DNA of 64,000 bases from Tethya wilhelma (GCA_964030475.1 CAXIPT010000001.1:26123929-26187928), one strand, 5' to 3'; shown: positions 24,017 to 45,839, counted from the first letter of the stretch. Made by a program: numbers and translations. The notes: a model not told the origin generated them from the letters alone.

Positions 24017-24927
24017 CAGATATTCAATTTAATGCTGCACAATAAAATTTATTGACCATTAGCACAAAAATAGGACTATAACTAAATGCATTATTATGCA
24101 CCAAACATGTCTGCACAGGATAGAAGGCAAATATGGACTACCAGGTACTGAGTTTGTCCACTGTAGGACTTGTTGGAAATATGGCTCTAAGAGACCTAGG
24201 AAGCATACACACATATATATATATATATATAATTATATATATAATAACTGTGAAAATGAAACAGAAGTACAAAAGCTGTACATGCGAAAACAGGAGAATT
24301 ATCTCCATTTCAATTTATATTCACAGCTATGCTTATTAATTTTATGGTCACTGTATTATGAGGAAAAAAAGTCCACACAATAACAATTAGGTGCATGATG
24401 CTCAATACACTAACTACATGTGCAATATTCTCTGAATGTGTAATGACATTGTATGATCAATTACTGGGCAGCAGAATAAAGAATAAATTAGATGTAAAAT
24501 GTAGGCACTTGATTTTGAAGTAAATTCTTCATGTCATTATTTTTGGGAGAGGGTATGATAAAAATTTAATGGGAATGCATCTAAGTAAAATTATGAAGTA
24601 TGTATGCATGCTTTAAATTGACCTTTTAACACGCTTGTTTTGAATATTCAATCCTAATTATTTGTTTGCTCTTCATGAACAACTATAGTTCACATCCCAT
24701 TGAGAGAGTGCTAATTTATTACTAGCTCAAATGGACAACCATGCATGATCCTGGTATCAGGCATTCATGCAGCCTACGTAGCATGTACAAGTTCAATAAC
24801 AACTTCAATAACACACATGCATGTATACCTATAAACTATGTCAAGCTCATGCAGTTACGTTTATACTGAGTTTATATATAGTAGTCAGTAAGCTAGTGTC
24901 CGATGACCTCTCTGAGATCCTTGGGAG

Positions 24928-25460
24928 TCAATCAGTTATCCCCAATACTGGGCCAAGTATACGTGAATCCACAAAGAGTTTCAGTGTGTTAAATAATTTG
25001 GTGACTATTGAAATTGGTGCACTTGGGCACTGGCTGCAGGCCTCTTACTCACTCCTCATTGTGTCAACAAGTCTCATCGTTTTCAAAGCAAGCTGCCACT
25101 CATCTTCTTCATTCTGCAGCAAGAACTGTTGTCACTGCCTCACATAGACTATAGTTTGTGCTTACTTTAAATCCATCATGGACCTCAAACTGACCATTTT
25201 TTATTTTTTTTTAATGAAAATTTCTCCTTACTAGGGGTTGCTTTGGGTTTAACCTCATGCTCATAATATATTTTCAGGTTTTACTTGCTCACATGTATAG
25301 TCTCTTTGCTCACAAACTATAGTCTATATGAGGCAGTGACAACAGTTCTTGCTGCAGAATGAAGATGAGTGGCTTCAATTTCAATAGTCACCAAATTTAA
25401 CACACTGAAACTGTTTGTGGATTCACATACTTGGCCCAGTATTAGGGATAACTGGTTCAG
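24928..25460. repeat. Foldback element, ~530 bp
   Basis: Left arm about 24928-25165 and right arm about 25312-25460 are inverted copies (ACTATAGTTTGTG against CACAAACTATAGT; TTGTCACTGCCTCA against TGAGGCAGTGACAA). The right arm has lost about 90 bases. A single-stranded copy would form a long hairpin. Confidence 0.75.
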
Positions 25461-26116
25461 TCATAACAATAGTATACTTGTACTATCTGCTCTTGCCAAG
25501 CCCAAGTGTACTTGGTTTATCTTGAGTCAAGTTTGGGGTTTATTATTTCACTTTGTCCATCATAATACTGTTTTCAATTATTTATTATTGTTTTTGAATT
25601 CATTATTCAAGTAATTTTAAAAACATAAACATTCAATGCATGCATGCAGGATAGAATTTTTTCACACTGTAAAAGTACAATTAGATTGAGCTCACTTAAA
25701 CAGTAAACAGGCTCAATAAAACTTGTGCACATCATTACTCCGAGCATATAATTATCCATAATGCATAAACTATGCCTTATTCCCTACAGATATTCAAACT
25801 TATAATAAGTTTTACTCTCCTCATGAATAACTATGATTCTATCCCATTGAGAGGTTACATGTAAATAAACAGTCAAAATAATCATGCATGGCATGACTAT
25901 TGAAGTTATAGGTATATATACCCAGTATACCATCTTGCACAGCAGAGCATGTAGCATGTTAATTAATCAGCATATACTTAGCATTTCTTAGTTACATTTT
26001 GAAGGCTTAACTTTGTTTTGTTAGTGCTAAACATTTGTATTGTGTCCATGGGACATACGGCCCATTCTTACTGTACATACGTACTACTGTATTTATAATC
26101 TCATGTACCAAACATT

Positions 26117-26379
26117 TAGCCTCGTTCCCACGCTCTCTCCCTGAATATTGCACGCTGAAAAATAGGAAGGGAGAGAGCCTGGTAGGCGAAATCACATGAA
26201 TGACGTAGCGCGCGGAAAAATTTGTATGCTGTAGTAGAGAAACCATACAGACTCTCTCTACGTACTGTCTCTCTACGGGCAACGTCATTCACGTGATTTC
26301 ACGTACCAGGCTCTCTCCCTTCTTATTTTTGTGCACGCGTGTGCATAATATTCACTGGGAGAGCCTGGGAACGAGGCTA
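26117..26379. mobile_element. 263-bp Mutator-like MITE, nested foldback, 9-bp TSD
   Basis: Outer ends TAGCCTCGTTCCCA / GGGAACGAGGCTA, flanked by the direct repeat CCAAACATT at 26108-26116 and 26380-26388. An inner inverted repeat (GGGAGAGAGCCTGGTA / TACCAGGCTCTCTCCC) makes the whole unit a long hairpin. Confidence 0.85.
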
Positions 26380-27769
26380 CCAAACATTCTGAGCCTGAGA
26401 AGCAAAAAAGAATATCAGGTATAAGGAAGTGGTTTCCATCGCAATCATTAAATGTCTGAACCGATTGCAGCTAAAGCTGACAAAACATATGTAATTTCAA
26501 AATAATCACTAATAATATTTTCTTGCAAGTGCTTAAAAAAAACCAATCAGTCTCATGGCTATATGACCGATTTGGAAGGCGATTTGGAAGGCGTATATGT
26601 ACATGGCTGAAGATTGATAGCTGTTAGCAATATTAAGATGTAGTATATTATAGCTACCACATTTTCTCATGACCGGTACCGTATAACACATGACCTTTTG
26701 ATTACAACACACTTGTTTTGAATATACAATTCAATCTTACTGATTATTAGTTCACTCTCATAATATTATCCCACTGAGAGTGTACTTAATAGCAATTTTA
26801 TAATTTAGGTTAAATGGACAACCTTGCATGATCATGGTATCAGGCATACTTGATTTACTACAGCCTATACAGCATGTACAAGTTCAATAAAGACTTCAAT
26901 AACACACAATCATGTATACCTAACTAAAGTACATCAAGCTCAGTTTATATGTTTACACGGAGTTCATATATTGACTTGAAAAGATCTCAGAGGTCAGCGG
27001 ACACAGTAATTATAGCTTAATGACTACCATAACCACTTTCAGTGTGCTAAATTTCGTACTGCAAGCAATTTTTAGAGGGAACCTTGGCATATTATATCGA
27101 GTCAGGACTAAAATGAGTGAACCTACTCAGAGTCACTAACAATACTGAATAATTCATTTTGTCATACTAGCTTACCTATAGACCTTAGACGTTGTTCCTT
27201 GTTTCTGTGTAAGTGGTCTGCACACTGCCAGTTTAAAATGGTACGCCTTGTGGTGTTCTACCAGGCTTGTGATAACGTCCTTTACAGCGCGCAACTAGAG
27301 ACAGTTCGCCACGTAGGAATGTTGCCACGTACAGGAACGTTGCCAATTCAGTGTGCTTTGACCTAAATTTATGCATTATGGGCTCGGGACAAACTTAGGG
27401 TTATAAGACATACTAAATGATCTTGACGACCTTTACATGCAGAGCGCGCGCGCTGTACTGCGCATGCGTACTTAATGTAACACCTATCCAGCTCCTCTTG
27501 CAAAAAAATGTTGTAATATTAATTGTTATGGCATTAATTTCGGAAGGTACAGACTACAATAGTTATTGCATTAGTATATAATAATCATAAAGAAAATAAT
27601 TAAAGGTCAATACGTATTATTGGGAAATAGTAGAGTGTGAAAAGGAAAGGAAGAATAAAAGGGCAAAGTTCTAATAGAAAAATTATTAATAACTTAGGAC
27701 AAAATTTAATAAATTTACACATACAAAAATTTTTCAATATTGTAGCATTTCGAGGACAAAACAAACAAA

Positions 27770-27775
27770 TTTATT
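27770..27775 (-). terminator. Polyadenylation signal AATAAA of Groucho
   Basis: AATAAA on the minus strand about 110 bases after the Groucho stop codon. It is the first such hexamer seen downstream. Confidence 0.6.
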
Positions 27776-27884
27776 GCGAAAAAGAGTGAGATTTGGATCC
27801 CCAAAAAAGAGCTCCTTTAATAATTACACAGTTGGTAAAATCTTACAATAATTCATGCATGGAAAATGAGAGAAACAATGACAT

Positions 27885-35352
<7,468 letters not shown>

Positions 35353-35565
35353 CTGTGCGTGTATGTGTGTGTGTTAAGATAATATGTTTAAAAGTAGGTT
35401 TAATTTGCTGAGCAACCAACTGAAAAAACTATTTTTTTCCTTCTCCTTAAAAATGAGTATATTTATTTAACACCAAGTAAAAAAATACACCTCTAATAAA
35501 CAATGTCATTTGTATTTAGTAAATGTTACATACACACAACTGTTTCCAGTTCAACCTCCTTCCTT

Positions 35566-36550
35566 GTCATACGTACGGTAGTACGTATAGTAGGAATGGG
35601 CCGCCTGTCCCATAGACACAATACAAAATATTTATGATCATAAAAATCTAGCAAAACAAAGTAGAGTCTTCAAACTTGCTCAAAGGCTCCCTCTGACAGG
35701 TTACCAATTGTATGCAAGGCCTAAAACTCACAGAAACCTTCAGTAGCACTCGTAGAAAGCGCTACTGGGAAGCCACAATAGTGCCATTTTTGTTCTTACT
35801 TACGTACGTACTTCCTTCCTAACTGACTTACTTGAAAAGCATTTCCAGAGAACCAGAATGTGTTGAGCCAACTTTGACAGCACAAAGTAACTTCTTTTCA
35901 TAGGTACTACATTCCTTGATACTCGTTTTCATCATAAATAGGCTTAAACAAAAACTAGAAAGCTGTGAAACTTGGTGTATAAATTCTTGTACTTCAATGC
36001 AGCCATCTTTGTAAGTAGAGTTCAAAGGTCATTATTAATTTTATCCATGTGGCATTATTATACGCATGCGCATTAGCTTCCTCGAGCTGCCCAAGCTTTT
36101 TGTAGGGACTAACCAGTCTCTGATAGTCTCCACACTGTAGTGTTGAAAAAAGTGAATGAACAAGTAGTAAAAATTTCTAAAAAATTAGTAGTGTAGGAAT
36201 GGGCAGTGCAGTAAAAAGTATTGGAACAAGGAATGTCTCAATTTCGGCACATGACTACTTCATTTTTATACCCAACTCTTGCTCGACAGTCGAGTTTAAG
36301 TTATCTGTCTGTTATAAAGCTTATATTACTCCACTGCTTAGTAGAAATTTGAACCAATGCAACAATAAGCTACGGTACTATTGTACACCGAGATCATTGC
36401 ATCAAAGTTTACAGGACTGAGGATCCATATAAGGGATAAAAATGAAGTAGTCATGTGCCGAAATTGAGACATTCCTTGTTCCAATACTTTTTACTGCACT
36501 GCCCATTCCTACAGTACTTATTTTTTTGAAATTTTTACTACTTGTATATA
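35566..36550 (-). mobile_element. Composite foldback repeat, copy 2 (reversed)
   Basis: Reverse-orientation copy of 9985-11040. The body spans about 35566-36150, and the foldback spans about 36155-36550 with facing arms around TAGGAATGGGCAGTGCAGTA. The open stretch encoding CAVKVGSTHSGSLEMLFK is at about 35828-35930. An NRF-1-like CGCATGCGCA lies near 36063. Confidence 0.75.
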
Positions 36551-37529
36551 CATGGCTCAAATCCAACCAACTGGAGGTTATTATTGCTACATTCTCTAAC
36601 TGCTCACAAGTGGCCTAAAGTGGACCACGTGTTGACACAGTAACACACACCTCAGTTGACACAACTAGCTCACACAAAGTGATCTCTCAGAACTGGTGGG
36701 TCAACTGTTAGCTTTGCAATTCCATTGCTGTCACAACTGGGTTGTGAACAGACAAATTGACATTTATCATGCAGCTGCATCTTGCACCGTTTGCCCCATG
36801 CAAGCACACACCTAGAGCTGGTAAAACACTGCTCTTACCCAGGCTCCCCATTGACCTTTCACTCACGCCTGGGTACGAGGTTATATCCAGCTATATTTTT
36901 CCAGCTACATTTTTCATCCCACAGTGACTTATGCTCTTTTGCCATGTAACCTGTTTTCAAAATAAGGTCTAGCTTGAATGATAAAACTCTGATTTATATA
37001 GACAGATTCCTCACTATAATTGTGCACATTTTGAAGTTAAAAAAGTAGACCACAAGTAACAAAGTTATGGGTATTGGTTAATACACAACCGAGAGTACAA
37101 AACAGTTTTTGTTTGCATAATATTGAATGTTTTTAACACAAGCCAAGAGTGGGTGGTGTTCTAGACCAATACCCATTGTTGATAAAAACTTTCTAATCAA
37201 TTTCAGTTTTAGACAGGACTGGACTCCTTCTTGCACACTATTATGGAGTATGATGACCTATTATTACTGCATGCAGTTTGCATTGTGTTTGCTACAGTGA
37301 GTACTAATCAACAAGGCATTGGTGGAGCTATCTTTGGCTAATTGTCTTGACAAGTGTTTCAACCCTTCCTTATCTCTGATTCACATAACTTCCTGTTGAG
37401 TTGCGTTAGTGACGGTTCCTTCATGGTTTAGATAACTAGCTTCCCCAGTCTATGTTTTAAGTTTAGAGAGATAATTACAAGTTGCACTGTACATGTACAT
37501 ATGTACATGTAGCATAGTAGACATCTGCA

Positions 37530-37532
37530 AAG

Positions 37533-37600
<68 letters not shown>

Positions 37601-37680
37601 NCTTACATCTTTTTGTTGCCAAAAAAAAAAGAAAAAAAAAAGAAGAAAAAAAAAAGAAAAAAAAGAAAGAAAAAAAAAAG
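37530..37680. repeat. Poly-A / A-rich tract with gap
   Basis: A run of about 70 A, an N at 37601, and after a short unique stretch an A-rich tract with scattered G. It could be the tail of a retrocopied element or simple slippage; no source element was identified. Confidence 0.85.
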
Positions 37681-39254
37681 GTCAGCAACCATCGTTTTGG
37701 TGTGTATTACAATGGGATAGTTTGGTTGTTCAGAGTCACAACATATGGTCGAATTTCCATAACCAGTTGAGGAAACAAGGTTTGGGGCTTTTTCATGCAA
37801 AAAGTCCAGTTAGTCGGAAAATTTCAGTGTATAATGGCACTGACACATACACTGGGTGTTTCAGTGTAGAAATAACATGCAAGGATTCAGTTATCGGATT
37901 GTATTTTATACAGGGTTAATGTTTATTTCACTTCTATCTCACAGTTTGTCATCGCAAGCTGGGTTTGTTTTGTTGTATTCCAAAATGACTGCACTCGATG
38001 AAACATTGAAATGGTAAAAATGCGACATTGTTTTCCAAACAGAAATGCGCAGAGTTTTGAAAACTCAACCAGTATTCAGAGTTAGTTCTACAAGGGTCAA
38101 AAGGTTGAAATGGGCAAGACCCAAGAATGTAAAGTTTATATCTTCCCGTCTTGGACTAGAATGCACCACATTTCATAGAAAATGAGGGTAATGGATATAT
38201 GATATAACATACAATACTTAGCCATAGTTTTGGCTCAATGTGCACATAGAGATGTACAGTAATAATGGATTGGGGGTAATTAGGAGGCATCCAGTGGCTA
38301 TGGTGATTGGTGACCCCAATTTGTAGCACCCTCTCTTATGTGAGGCAGACAAAGAGAAAGCTCTTGGAATAGAGGCCCAAAGATGTGGGATCTAGACAAT
38401 GAGGGGGCTGGTTCACTTTTGCAAATCAGCTCTAGTGCAATACCAGAAACTTCCATTTGTGTCACACCAGTTAGCTGCATGTGTGTAGTCTATGCACATT
38501 GCATAAGGTTATCATAATAATTACAATGCATGCCTTTACAGTAGTCCTAGCGAAAAAATATATAGGACTTATATAGCATATAGTATATTATACGGTCTTG
38601 CTATAACAGTGTAGCTTTCTACTAGAATTTACTGTATACATATCATGCAAAATAGACTGCTGAACAAAGACACAGGTTACAATATAATATTAAATGAGTA
38701 CATGTACATATAGAAATAACTGCTAAGGAATGTCCAACTACTTAAACCTTATGTAAATTTTCCTGCCACGCTCTATTGCCACCAATTACAACTACTGCAC
38801 TAACAATAATAACTAATCACACCTGGATAATACTACATTGGGGTTAGGAGAGGAATTCTGAGAATCCAACACTGTTTGTTTTAGCGATAATTACCTGTGA
38901 ATACCCATTGTGACATTTGATGAGGTGGTATGCGACCTCTTAATGCGATTCCTCATACCATACTGCACTACAGAGCCCGAGCGAAGTGGAGTGAAATAAA
39001 ATATTTGCTCAAGTGGGTACAATCTACTAGTAATTTTTCAAAAGCATAACAAAATTAATATCCTTTTTAGGATAAAAAAGCTATAGTGATCTATGAGTTG
39101 TAATATTATATAGTCATTTGGATCACATTGCCATAAACTATCGACACTTCAGACAATGATTAAGTAAAGTAGCGCTTGGAAACTCTCCAGAACAACCAAA
39201 CCACATGCATATAAAGATACTCTGTGTTGATTGCTGGCTAAAGATAGTAGTGCA

Positions 39255-40009
39255 TTAAACAAAGTTTGCATAGTTTAAAATTCCAAGATTTGATCCAACA
39301 CACATACAGAAGGCGTAGCAATGAAGAAAGAAAGACTTATAGCATTTGAGCTACAAAAAACACTTAATTTACATGTTACCATGGTGATTACCAATTAAAG
39401 GCTGAAGAATATTTTAACTTCAAACTATATGGAGCTAAAATTACATGAACATCACAACCGGTAACACACACTACTGAAATAAGTAGAACATGATCGTAGA
39501 AAAGTCAATATCATTGAACTATAGCATACCACCAATAACTGGGGTCAAGTTGCAGGTATTATGCCGATAGACAGTCAAACATTCCAACAAATTGTGGCAA
39601 TCGCAAGAGGCAGACATAATGAACACAAAGANTTAAACAAAGTTTGCATAGTTTAAAATTCCAAGATTTGATCCAACACACATACAGAAGGCGTAGCAAT
39701 GAAGAAAGAAAGACTTATAGCATTTGAGCTACAAAAAACACTTAATTTACATGTTACCATGGTGATTACCAATTAAAGGCTGAAGAATATTTTAACTTCA
39801 AACTATATGGAGCTAAAATTACATGAACATCACAACCGGTAACACACACTACTGAAATAAGTAGAACATGATCGTAGAAAAGTCAATATCATTGAACTAT
39901 AGCATACCACCAATAACTGGGGTCAAGTTGCAGGTATTATGCCGATAGACAGTCAAACATTCCAACAAATTGTGGCAATCGCAAGAGGCAGACATAATGA
40001 ACACAAAGA
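39255..40009. repeat. 377-bp exact tandem duplication around N
   Basis: 39255-39631 and 39633-40009 appear identical (offset 378), with a single N between. Same signature as at 32502, so likely an unmerged contig overlap. Confidence 0.85.
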
Positions 40010-40055
40010 AAACCTAACATTCTAACATGGTAACAAGACACCCAGCCACAACCTA

Positions 40056-40057
<2 letters not shown>

Positions 40058-40090
<33 letters not shown>
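40058..40090. repeat. (CA)n microsatellite
   Basis: Short pure CA run. Confidence 0.95.
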
Positions 40091-40091
<1 letters not shown>

Positions 40092-42734
40092 CATGTCCAA
40101 TGCATGTACCATGAACTACATAGAATGAGGGCGGATAAAAAACAAACAGAATTCTTTCATCAAAAGTCCAATGCCTAAATCAAAAGCAAACCTGAACTAA
40201 AGCTCAGCTGCTGGATGGGGAAAAGTATTTTTAAGGATTGAAAAGATTGTGGCTAAGACACACCTTTACCACTGTATTTTGAATAATTTCCCCCTCTAGT
40301 ACATATCCAACTGCTGAGTAGTATTTGTAAGCAAAATTTATTTGGTCTTCAAGCTAGTATAATACACCACCACGACTACAAACAGATCAGCACATTAGGA
40401 CAGATGAAGCTCCTCATATCACTAAAGGTTTATGTCCATTTGCATCTACAAAAGTGGCTGCTATGTGCATGCACATGCATGGATTGAGGATCAATTAGAG
40501 GTGGACGCACACAAGAACAGTTTGTTTGCCAACAAATTAAATCTACAAGCACACAAACACACACGCACGCATAGCATGAAACTCTTGACCTGTTGAATAC
40601 GAAATTTCAAAGCCAAAAAGCTTAAATACTTTCCCCAGAGCAAGAATAGCCATCATATTATGGTTAGGTACATTGTTGCCCTGTCCCCAAGGGCCCTTAA
40701 CAGAGGGCAATTCAGCCCAAAATTTACATAACACTTCGCCATAGTTTACACAGTAACAGTGGGTTATCAAAAGTGTGTTCATTACAGTTCACAACATTAG
40801 CATTGCTACAACAACCACATAGAATAGGACACCTTGCCTAGAGACCACTCTACTAGAAACAGCATGTGGAGAGACCCACAATGTCTAGCTCCTATATAGC
40901 ATGACGTGTCAGCAAGCTCCCTTGGGGTAGAGAATTCATAAGGAGTGGAGATATTCAAGACAGGCTATGAAACTATTCCAGACATACTTTTAGAAGCTTT
41001 AAAAAATGTGACTATTATTCCCTCCCCCTAAATGTGACCAGGGCATGTCAGAGTCATGAATAATTGGGCAGCGATGTGAATACAATTAAACTTGGAGATG
41101 TTTGCATTGCATGCATAGAAACGTTGATAAACATCCAGCTAGAACTATCAGCAAAAAACATCAGATATGTACTGGGACTTTGCTCACACACAATCACTAG
41201 CAAACAGTGACATGTGTACAACACAGGCACACACACACACAGACAGTATTCGAAAACAAACACACAGATAAAACTTAACACACATCATTCTTTTGCAAGC
41301 AAGGCAGTTCTAGAGCAGCTATCTTAATCCACCCTACCATTGCAACCCAATAAGCTTTGAGATCTCAAATACACCCTTTTATGCACTTGTGCCAGCAACA
41401 AGGCTTTTTACATGGGGAAAAGCACCTTCCCTGCATAATAGCGAGCACAGTATACATGTGACCGACGGGAGCTGTCATATGTCAGTCATAAGGTGAGTCT
41501 GAACAATCTGAAATGGGATTACATCACTGCAATTGGTGCCACTATGAATACCATTAGAGACCAAAATCTGATATTCATGACCACACAAGCACAACTGCTA
41601 ACACAACAGCCCAACATCAATAATGCATTGCCTAATCACTACATAAATACACCCACCCACAGTCAATGATATTCACGAGGCCGCAACACTCATTCTGGCG
41701 CTATGAATATCATTATCATATTCATAGCTACATGGTGGGTTTGTGTACCGCATGTTGAATTACAACCTGTTGGTCATTCATAACATTCCAAAGAACCACT
41801 TAAAGATAACCATGAATATCATTAGAGTAATACACACACTACATCTCTACCGCCTCTCTTGCTATTTAGCTAGGTTATAAGAGTCTTCTTTAATACTAGA
41901 GCCAACCAAGCCAGCCAATTAAAGAAGTGGTCCAGATATACATAGATGCACACACTCTTGGCTTAGGGAAATATACCTTTCTAAGCTTATAGCCAAAATT
42001 ACAAGACAAGTATTTGTAGACTTGTAGACTTGTAGACAGAAGTAAGGTCACAATGGGCAGCTACAACTGTATTCAAAACTATTTATCACAATCATAGACA
42101 GGCTTGCAGTCTTAACACTCTGAATCCTGCACCTCCCACACTAGTTAAAACCACACACAAAAGTTCACGCAGTATTTTTGATATTGAAGCACAGCCAAGT
42201 CAATGCAGTTCAACTAGGAGAAGCTTTAGTCTTTACTCACAGTCACACACTGATGAGAATGCAAAAGACAAAAGACTGCACATTCATCCATTGTGTCAAA
42301 TGATGTACTGTACAGCATCTCAGTATGTACAGAGAAACTGAGTTAATCACCATGGAAAAGTTTACTGGGGGAATTGTACATTCAACCAAACAACCAAGCC
42401 TTCTAAGCTTTTAAGCTTCCAACCTTTTATCACACAATGTTTCTACAGCAACAAAGCACACAAAGCAGAAAACCTTTTCTACTCCAGATCCAGGAACCAC
42501 TGTTGTTGACTACCTATAAGTGCCCAAACACTTGAATTACTTCACTCAAGAAGGACAATCACAAGTAGTACCCACCCTGCCTGTGTACAAGTGGTCAGCA
42601 GAGCAGCAGGCTCCACTTGTAGATGGGGGTGGCCTGTGACCAAGCATGATAAGTACACTAATTACACAACCATAGTAACCAGCATGTCGTCTACATGTAG
42701 GGTGGCATTCAGGACATGCTGGAGCTCGATCAGT

Positions 42735-42735
42735 G

Positions 42736-42815
<80 letters not shown>

Positions 42816-42822
42816 GTGTGCA
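42735..42822. repeat. (GT)n microsatellite
   Basis: About 88 bases of GT with GTGC interruptions. Confidence 0.95.
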
Positions 42823-44350
42823 GAATCAGGAGAGTTATATTAGGTACTGCAATGGTTTCCCATAATAGGATGTACTATACGAGCCATTAGGGTACTCAAA
42901 ATAGCCAAGTGACCTAAAGCTATCTGTATTCTCTTACCATGACATTGTACAATTGGAATGATAGGTACACATTCATGTTATCCACAATTCCATAGAAAAA
43001 TATGTTACAAGGACAATTGAGGGAATATAAGTACATGATAGCCATATCGATCACTTGTCTTGTACAGTTGTAAGTAGTTGTAAGTACACCAAGATCGGCA
43101 AGTTGCAATGCATTGCTCAAATGCCTTTGAGTAATTGTAAAACATTCCCTCAAGGGTGTACTGCTGAAGTACATGCAGGGGTCCATTAACAAAATCATGT
43201 CAATATGTCGGAGGAAATTCAAAACATGTAGATAAGCATGTAAGCATGACCGATCCAATTTGTACAGTTGCAAAGAAAGAGGAAATAAGGAAAAAAAAAC
43301 TTTAAAAACTCGTAGTAAAACTATCTACACTGCAGTATTAAACAAGCATGAATCATGCCTACACCTGCATGTACAATTATTACTATGCACATGCAAACTA
43401 CTCCAAACAAGTATACATTATAAATATAATATAATATTTTTGTACACCAAAACAAACTTCCTTTTTAACATCTGGTATTAATGCACAGGCATCATAATAA
43501 CATACATGCATTGTAAGTTGTAAGAAATTGGTAGCAACTCGGCCTATTTTAGCAACCATACCTAAACAGCATCTACATTGTACAAGTCCGACAATAAAAC
43601 AGGATGTAATAAGTTACACGAGAAAAAAAACCTTTGACATACGCTGTGCTAATATGGTTCACAACGCAATAAAAGTTAGGGGAACAATATCACATCTTAA
43701 GCATCGTAGGGCGCACAAGCAGTATTGTGAGAAAAGTAGTACGCCGATTGTTAGCAATGCTATCTAGGAAGCTCTAATCTAGCATGTGAGAGGGTCTTTT
43801 ATCAAGTAGGCCACAAGGACACGATATCAGCTACTGATTAGAACAATACCAAATTGTTACATTGAAGGAGAAAAAAATGGCCTATTTCCGTTACTAATGC
43901 ACACACACACGTGCATAGTAGAATACCCTGAACAGATGCACAACAAGGTGAACAAGGTGCTCTTATGTAGGTCGCATTCAACGACAAACAAATAAGATTG
44001 TAGTTAAAATCTTTCAACATGGAAAGTGTGCAATCATGGACTTAGAAGTACAATGTACGATATACTGCTACAATGGATGCAAGCTTAAGCACTGGAAGTT
44101 GTGGACACTTCCACGATATATAAATTGAAAACAACAATCAATACAATATGAATGTAGAGCACTTAATTTTTCTCTTTACATTTATTTGGGTTTAGTGTAC
44201 GTACTATAGCTTCATTTAAATGAAGAATCTCTTTGTAATATTATCCAAACCAATACAAAATTATTACATTAGTATGTCTTGACACATTATCCAAATGGCA
44301 ATAAAATTATTATGACTGAGAGCATTTCGAGACTTCAATATGTGCAAACA

Positions 44351-44416
<66 letters not shown>

Positions 44417-44417
44417 N

Positions 44418-45480
44418 GCGGCATTTTGAATAGGCACAATTTTATACATTTTTTCCGAATTTGTTAGCTAACGTAAACAGAAAAATATCATCAGTACCAA
44501 ACACACTCAGAAGATGATTAGAATGCTTTTTATAGCTTAGAGACAGAAGCTCAGTGATCACTGTGACAGGGTCTAGTGACAGTTGGAGCAAGAATTGGTT
44601 GAATAGGGTACAATTTTATACATTTTTTCCAAATTCGTTAGCTAACGTAAACGGAAAAATATCATCTAAACTAACAAAACACAATCACAGGGTGATCAGA
44701 ATGCTTTTCAAAGCTCAGAGACATGGGCTGGTCACTGTGACAGAGTCTAGTCATAGCTAGAGCAAGAATTGGTTGAATAGGGTACAATTTTATACATTTT
44801 TTCCAAATTCGTTAGCTAACGTAAACGGAAAAATATCATCTAAACTAACTAAACACACTCACAAGGTGATTAGAATGCTTCCTACAGCTCAGAGACATGG
44901 GCTGGTCACTGTGACAGAGTCTAGTCATAGCTAGAGCAAGAATTGGTTGAATAGGGTACAATTTTATACATTTTTTCCAAATTCGTTAGCTAATGTAAAC
45001 GGAAAAATATTATCTAAAATAACCAAACACACTCACAGGGTGATTAGAATGCTTCCTACAGCTCAGAGACATGGGCTGGTCACTGTGACAGAGTCTAGTT
45101 ATAGCTAGAGCAAGAATTGGTTGAATAGGGTACAATTTTATACATTTTTTCCAAATTCGTTAGCTAATGTAAACGGAAAAATATTATCTAAAATAATCAA
45201 ACACACTCACAGGGTGATTAGAATGCTTCCTACAGCTCAGAGAAAACAAACTAACTAACCAAACACACTCACAGGATGATCAGAGTGATTTTCATAGCTA
45301 GGAGCTGGTCACTGTAACAGAGTCTATAGAATACTATAGGGTACAATTTTATACATTTTTTCCAAATTCGTTAACCAAACACACTCACAGGGTGATCATA
45401 ATGTTTCCTATAGCTCAGAGAGAGCCTGGCTGGTCACTACGTCTGGTCATAGGTAGTTAGAGCAAAAATAGGGTACACTG
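44418..45480. repeat. Satellite-like tandem array, ~175-bp unit, six copies
   Basis: The block GGTACAATTTTATACATTTT, followed by TTCCAAATTCGTTAGCTAACG and TGGGCTGGTCACTGTGACAG, recurs at about 44437, 44611, 44784, 44959, 45133 and 45342. The first and last units are the most diverged and the central ones nearly identical. A preceding CA repeat (about 44350-44416) and an N limit the left side, so the array may be longer. Confidence 0.9.
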
Positions 45481-45839
45481 ATTCACTGACAGTCCTTTTT
45501 TTGAAACTGCATGCACTGAAATTATTGACAATTTGTTACATGTACAGTGATAGCTCAGGGACTTTCCAGTAGCACATTTTCTTTAATGTGCATTTAATGC
45601 TTGAAAGGAAACTTGTAAGGCTATGAATGGTCAAAGTGAAGTTGTTTATAATGGGGCAATTCATGAAAATGAAGTTGAACCTCGGCAGTGGAAGTTGGCA
45701 GTTGCTATTACAAAGTTGAGGGATGACTGCACTATATTCAGCTTCAAAGAATCGTGGTTATGCATTGCTACACAGGCCAAAGTTATACCATGGTAAGTTA
45801 AGGCCAAGAGAGATAGAAGCTACTCATCCGTCACCAGGA

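Larger units (their letters stand above)
24017..27769. other. Intergenic region, repeats only
   Basis: No supported gene. It holds a foldback (24928-25460), a diverged direct repeat (about 24640-24960 against 26695-27010, sharing TGGACAACC-TGCATGATC and GCATGTACAAGTTCAATAA), a third partial copy of the shared tail (about 25790-25870), a Mutator-like foldback (26117-26379), and the motif TTGACGACCTTTACATG with TGCGCATGCGT near 27423-27470. A tip fragment of the composite repeat is at about 26030-26100. Confidence 0.6.
36551..44417. other. Long stretch without a supported gene
   Basis: Upstream side of Groucho. It could be a long first intron or intergenic DNA. It holds a degraded Mutator-like foldback (about 36838-36883), a poly-A tract with a gap (37530-37600), a 377-bp duplication (39255-40009) and GT/CA microsatellites. 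A minus-strand start near 42648 (ATGCTTGGTCACAGGCCACC), followed by a possible donor, is the only candidate first exon and is weak. Nothing else looks coding. Confidence 0.5.

Noticed and set aside
24821..25614. ORFs in the 24.9-25.6 kb foldback
   Set aside because: The two arms are inverted copies and the ORFs mirror each other. No protein similarity.
37493..37720. Lysine- and phenylalanine-rich ORFs across the poly-A tract
   Set aside because: Products of homopolymer sequence and a gap, not genes.
42648..42690. Possible first Groucho exon on the minus strand (ATGCTTGGTCACAGGCCACC, then a GTGGGT donor)
   Set aside because: The proline-rich start is plausible, but there is no match to the conserved Groucho N-terminus and the DRIKEEF-type exon was not found next to it.
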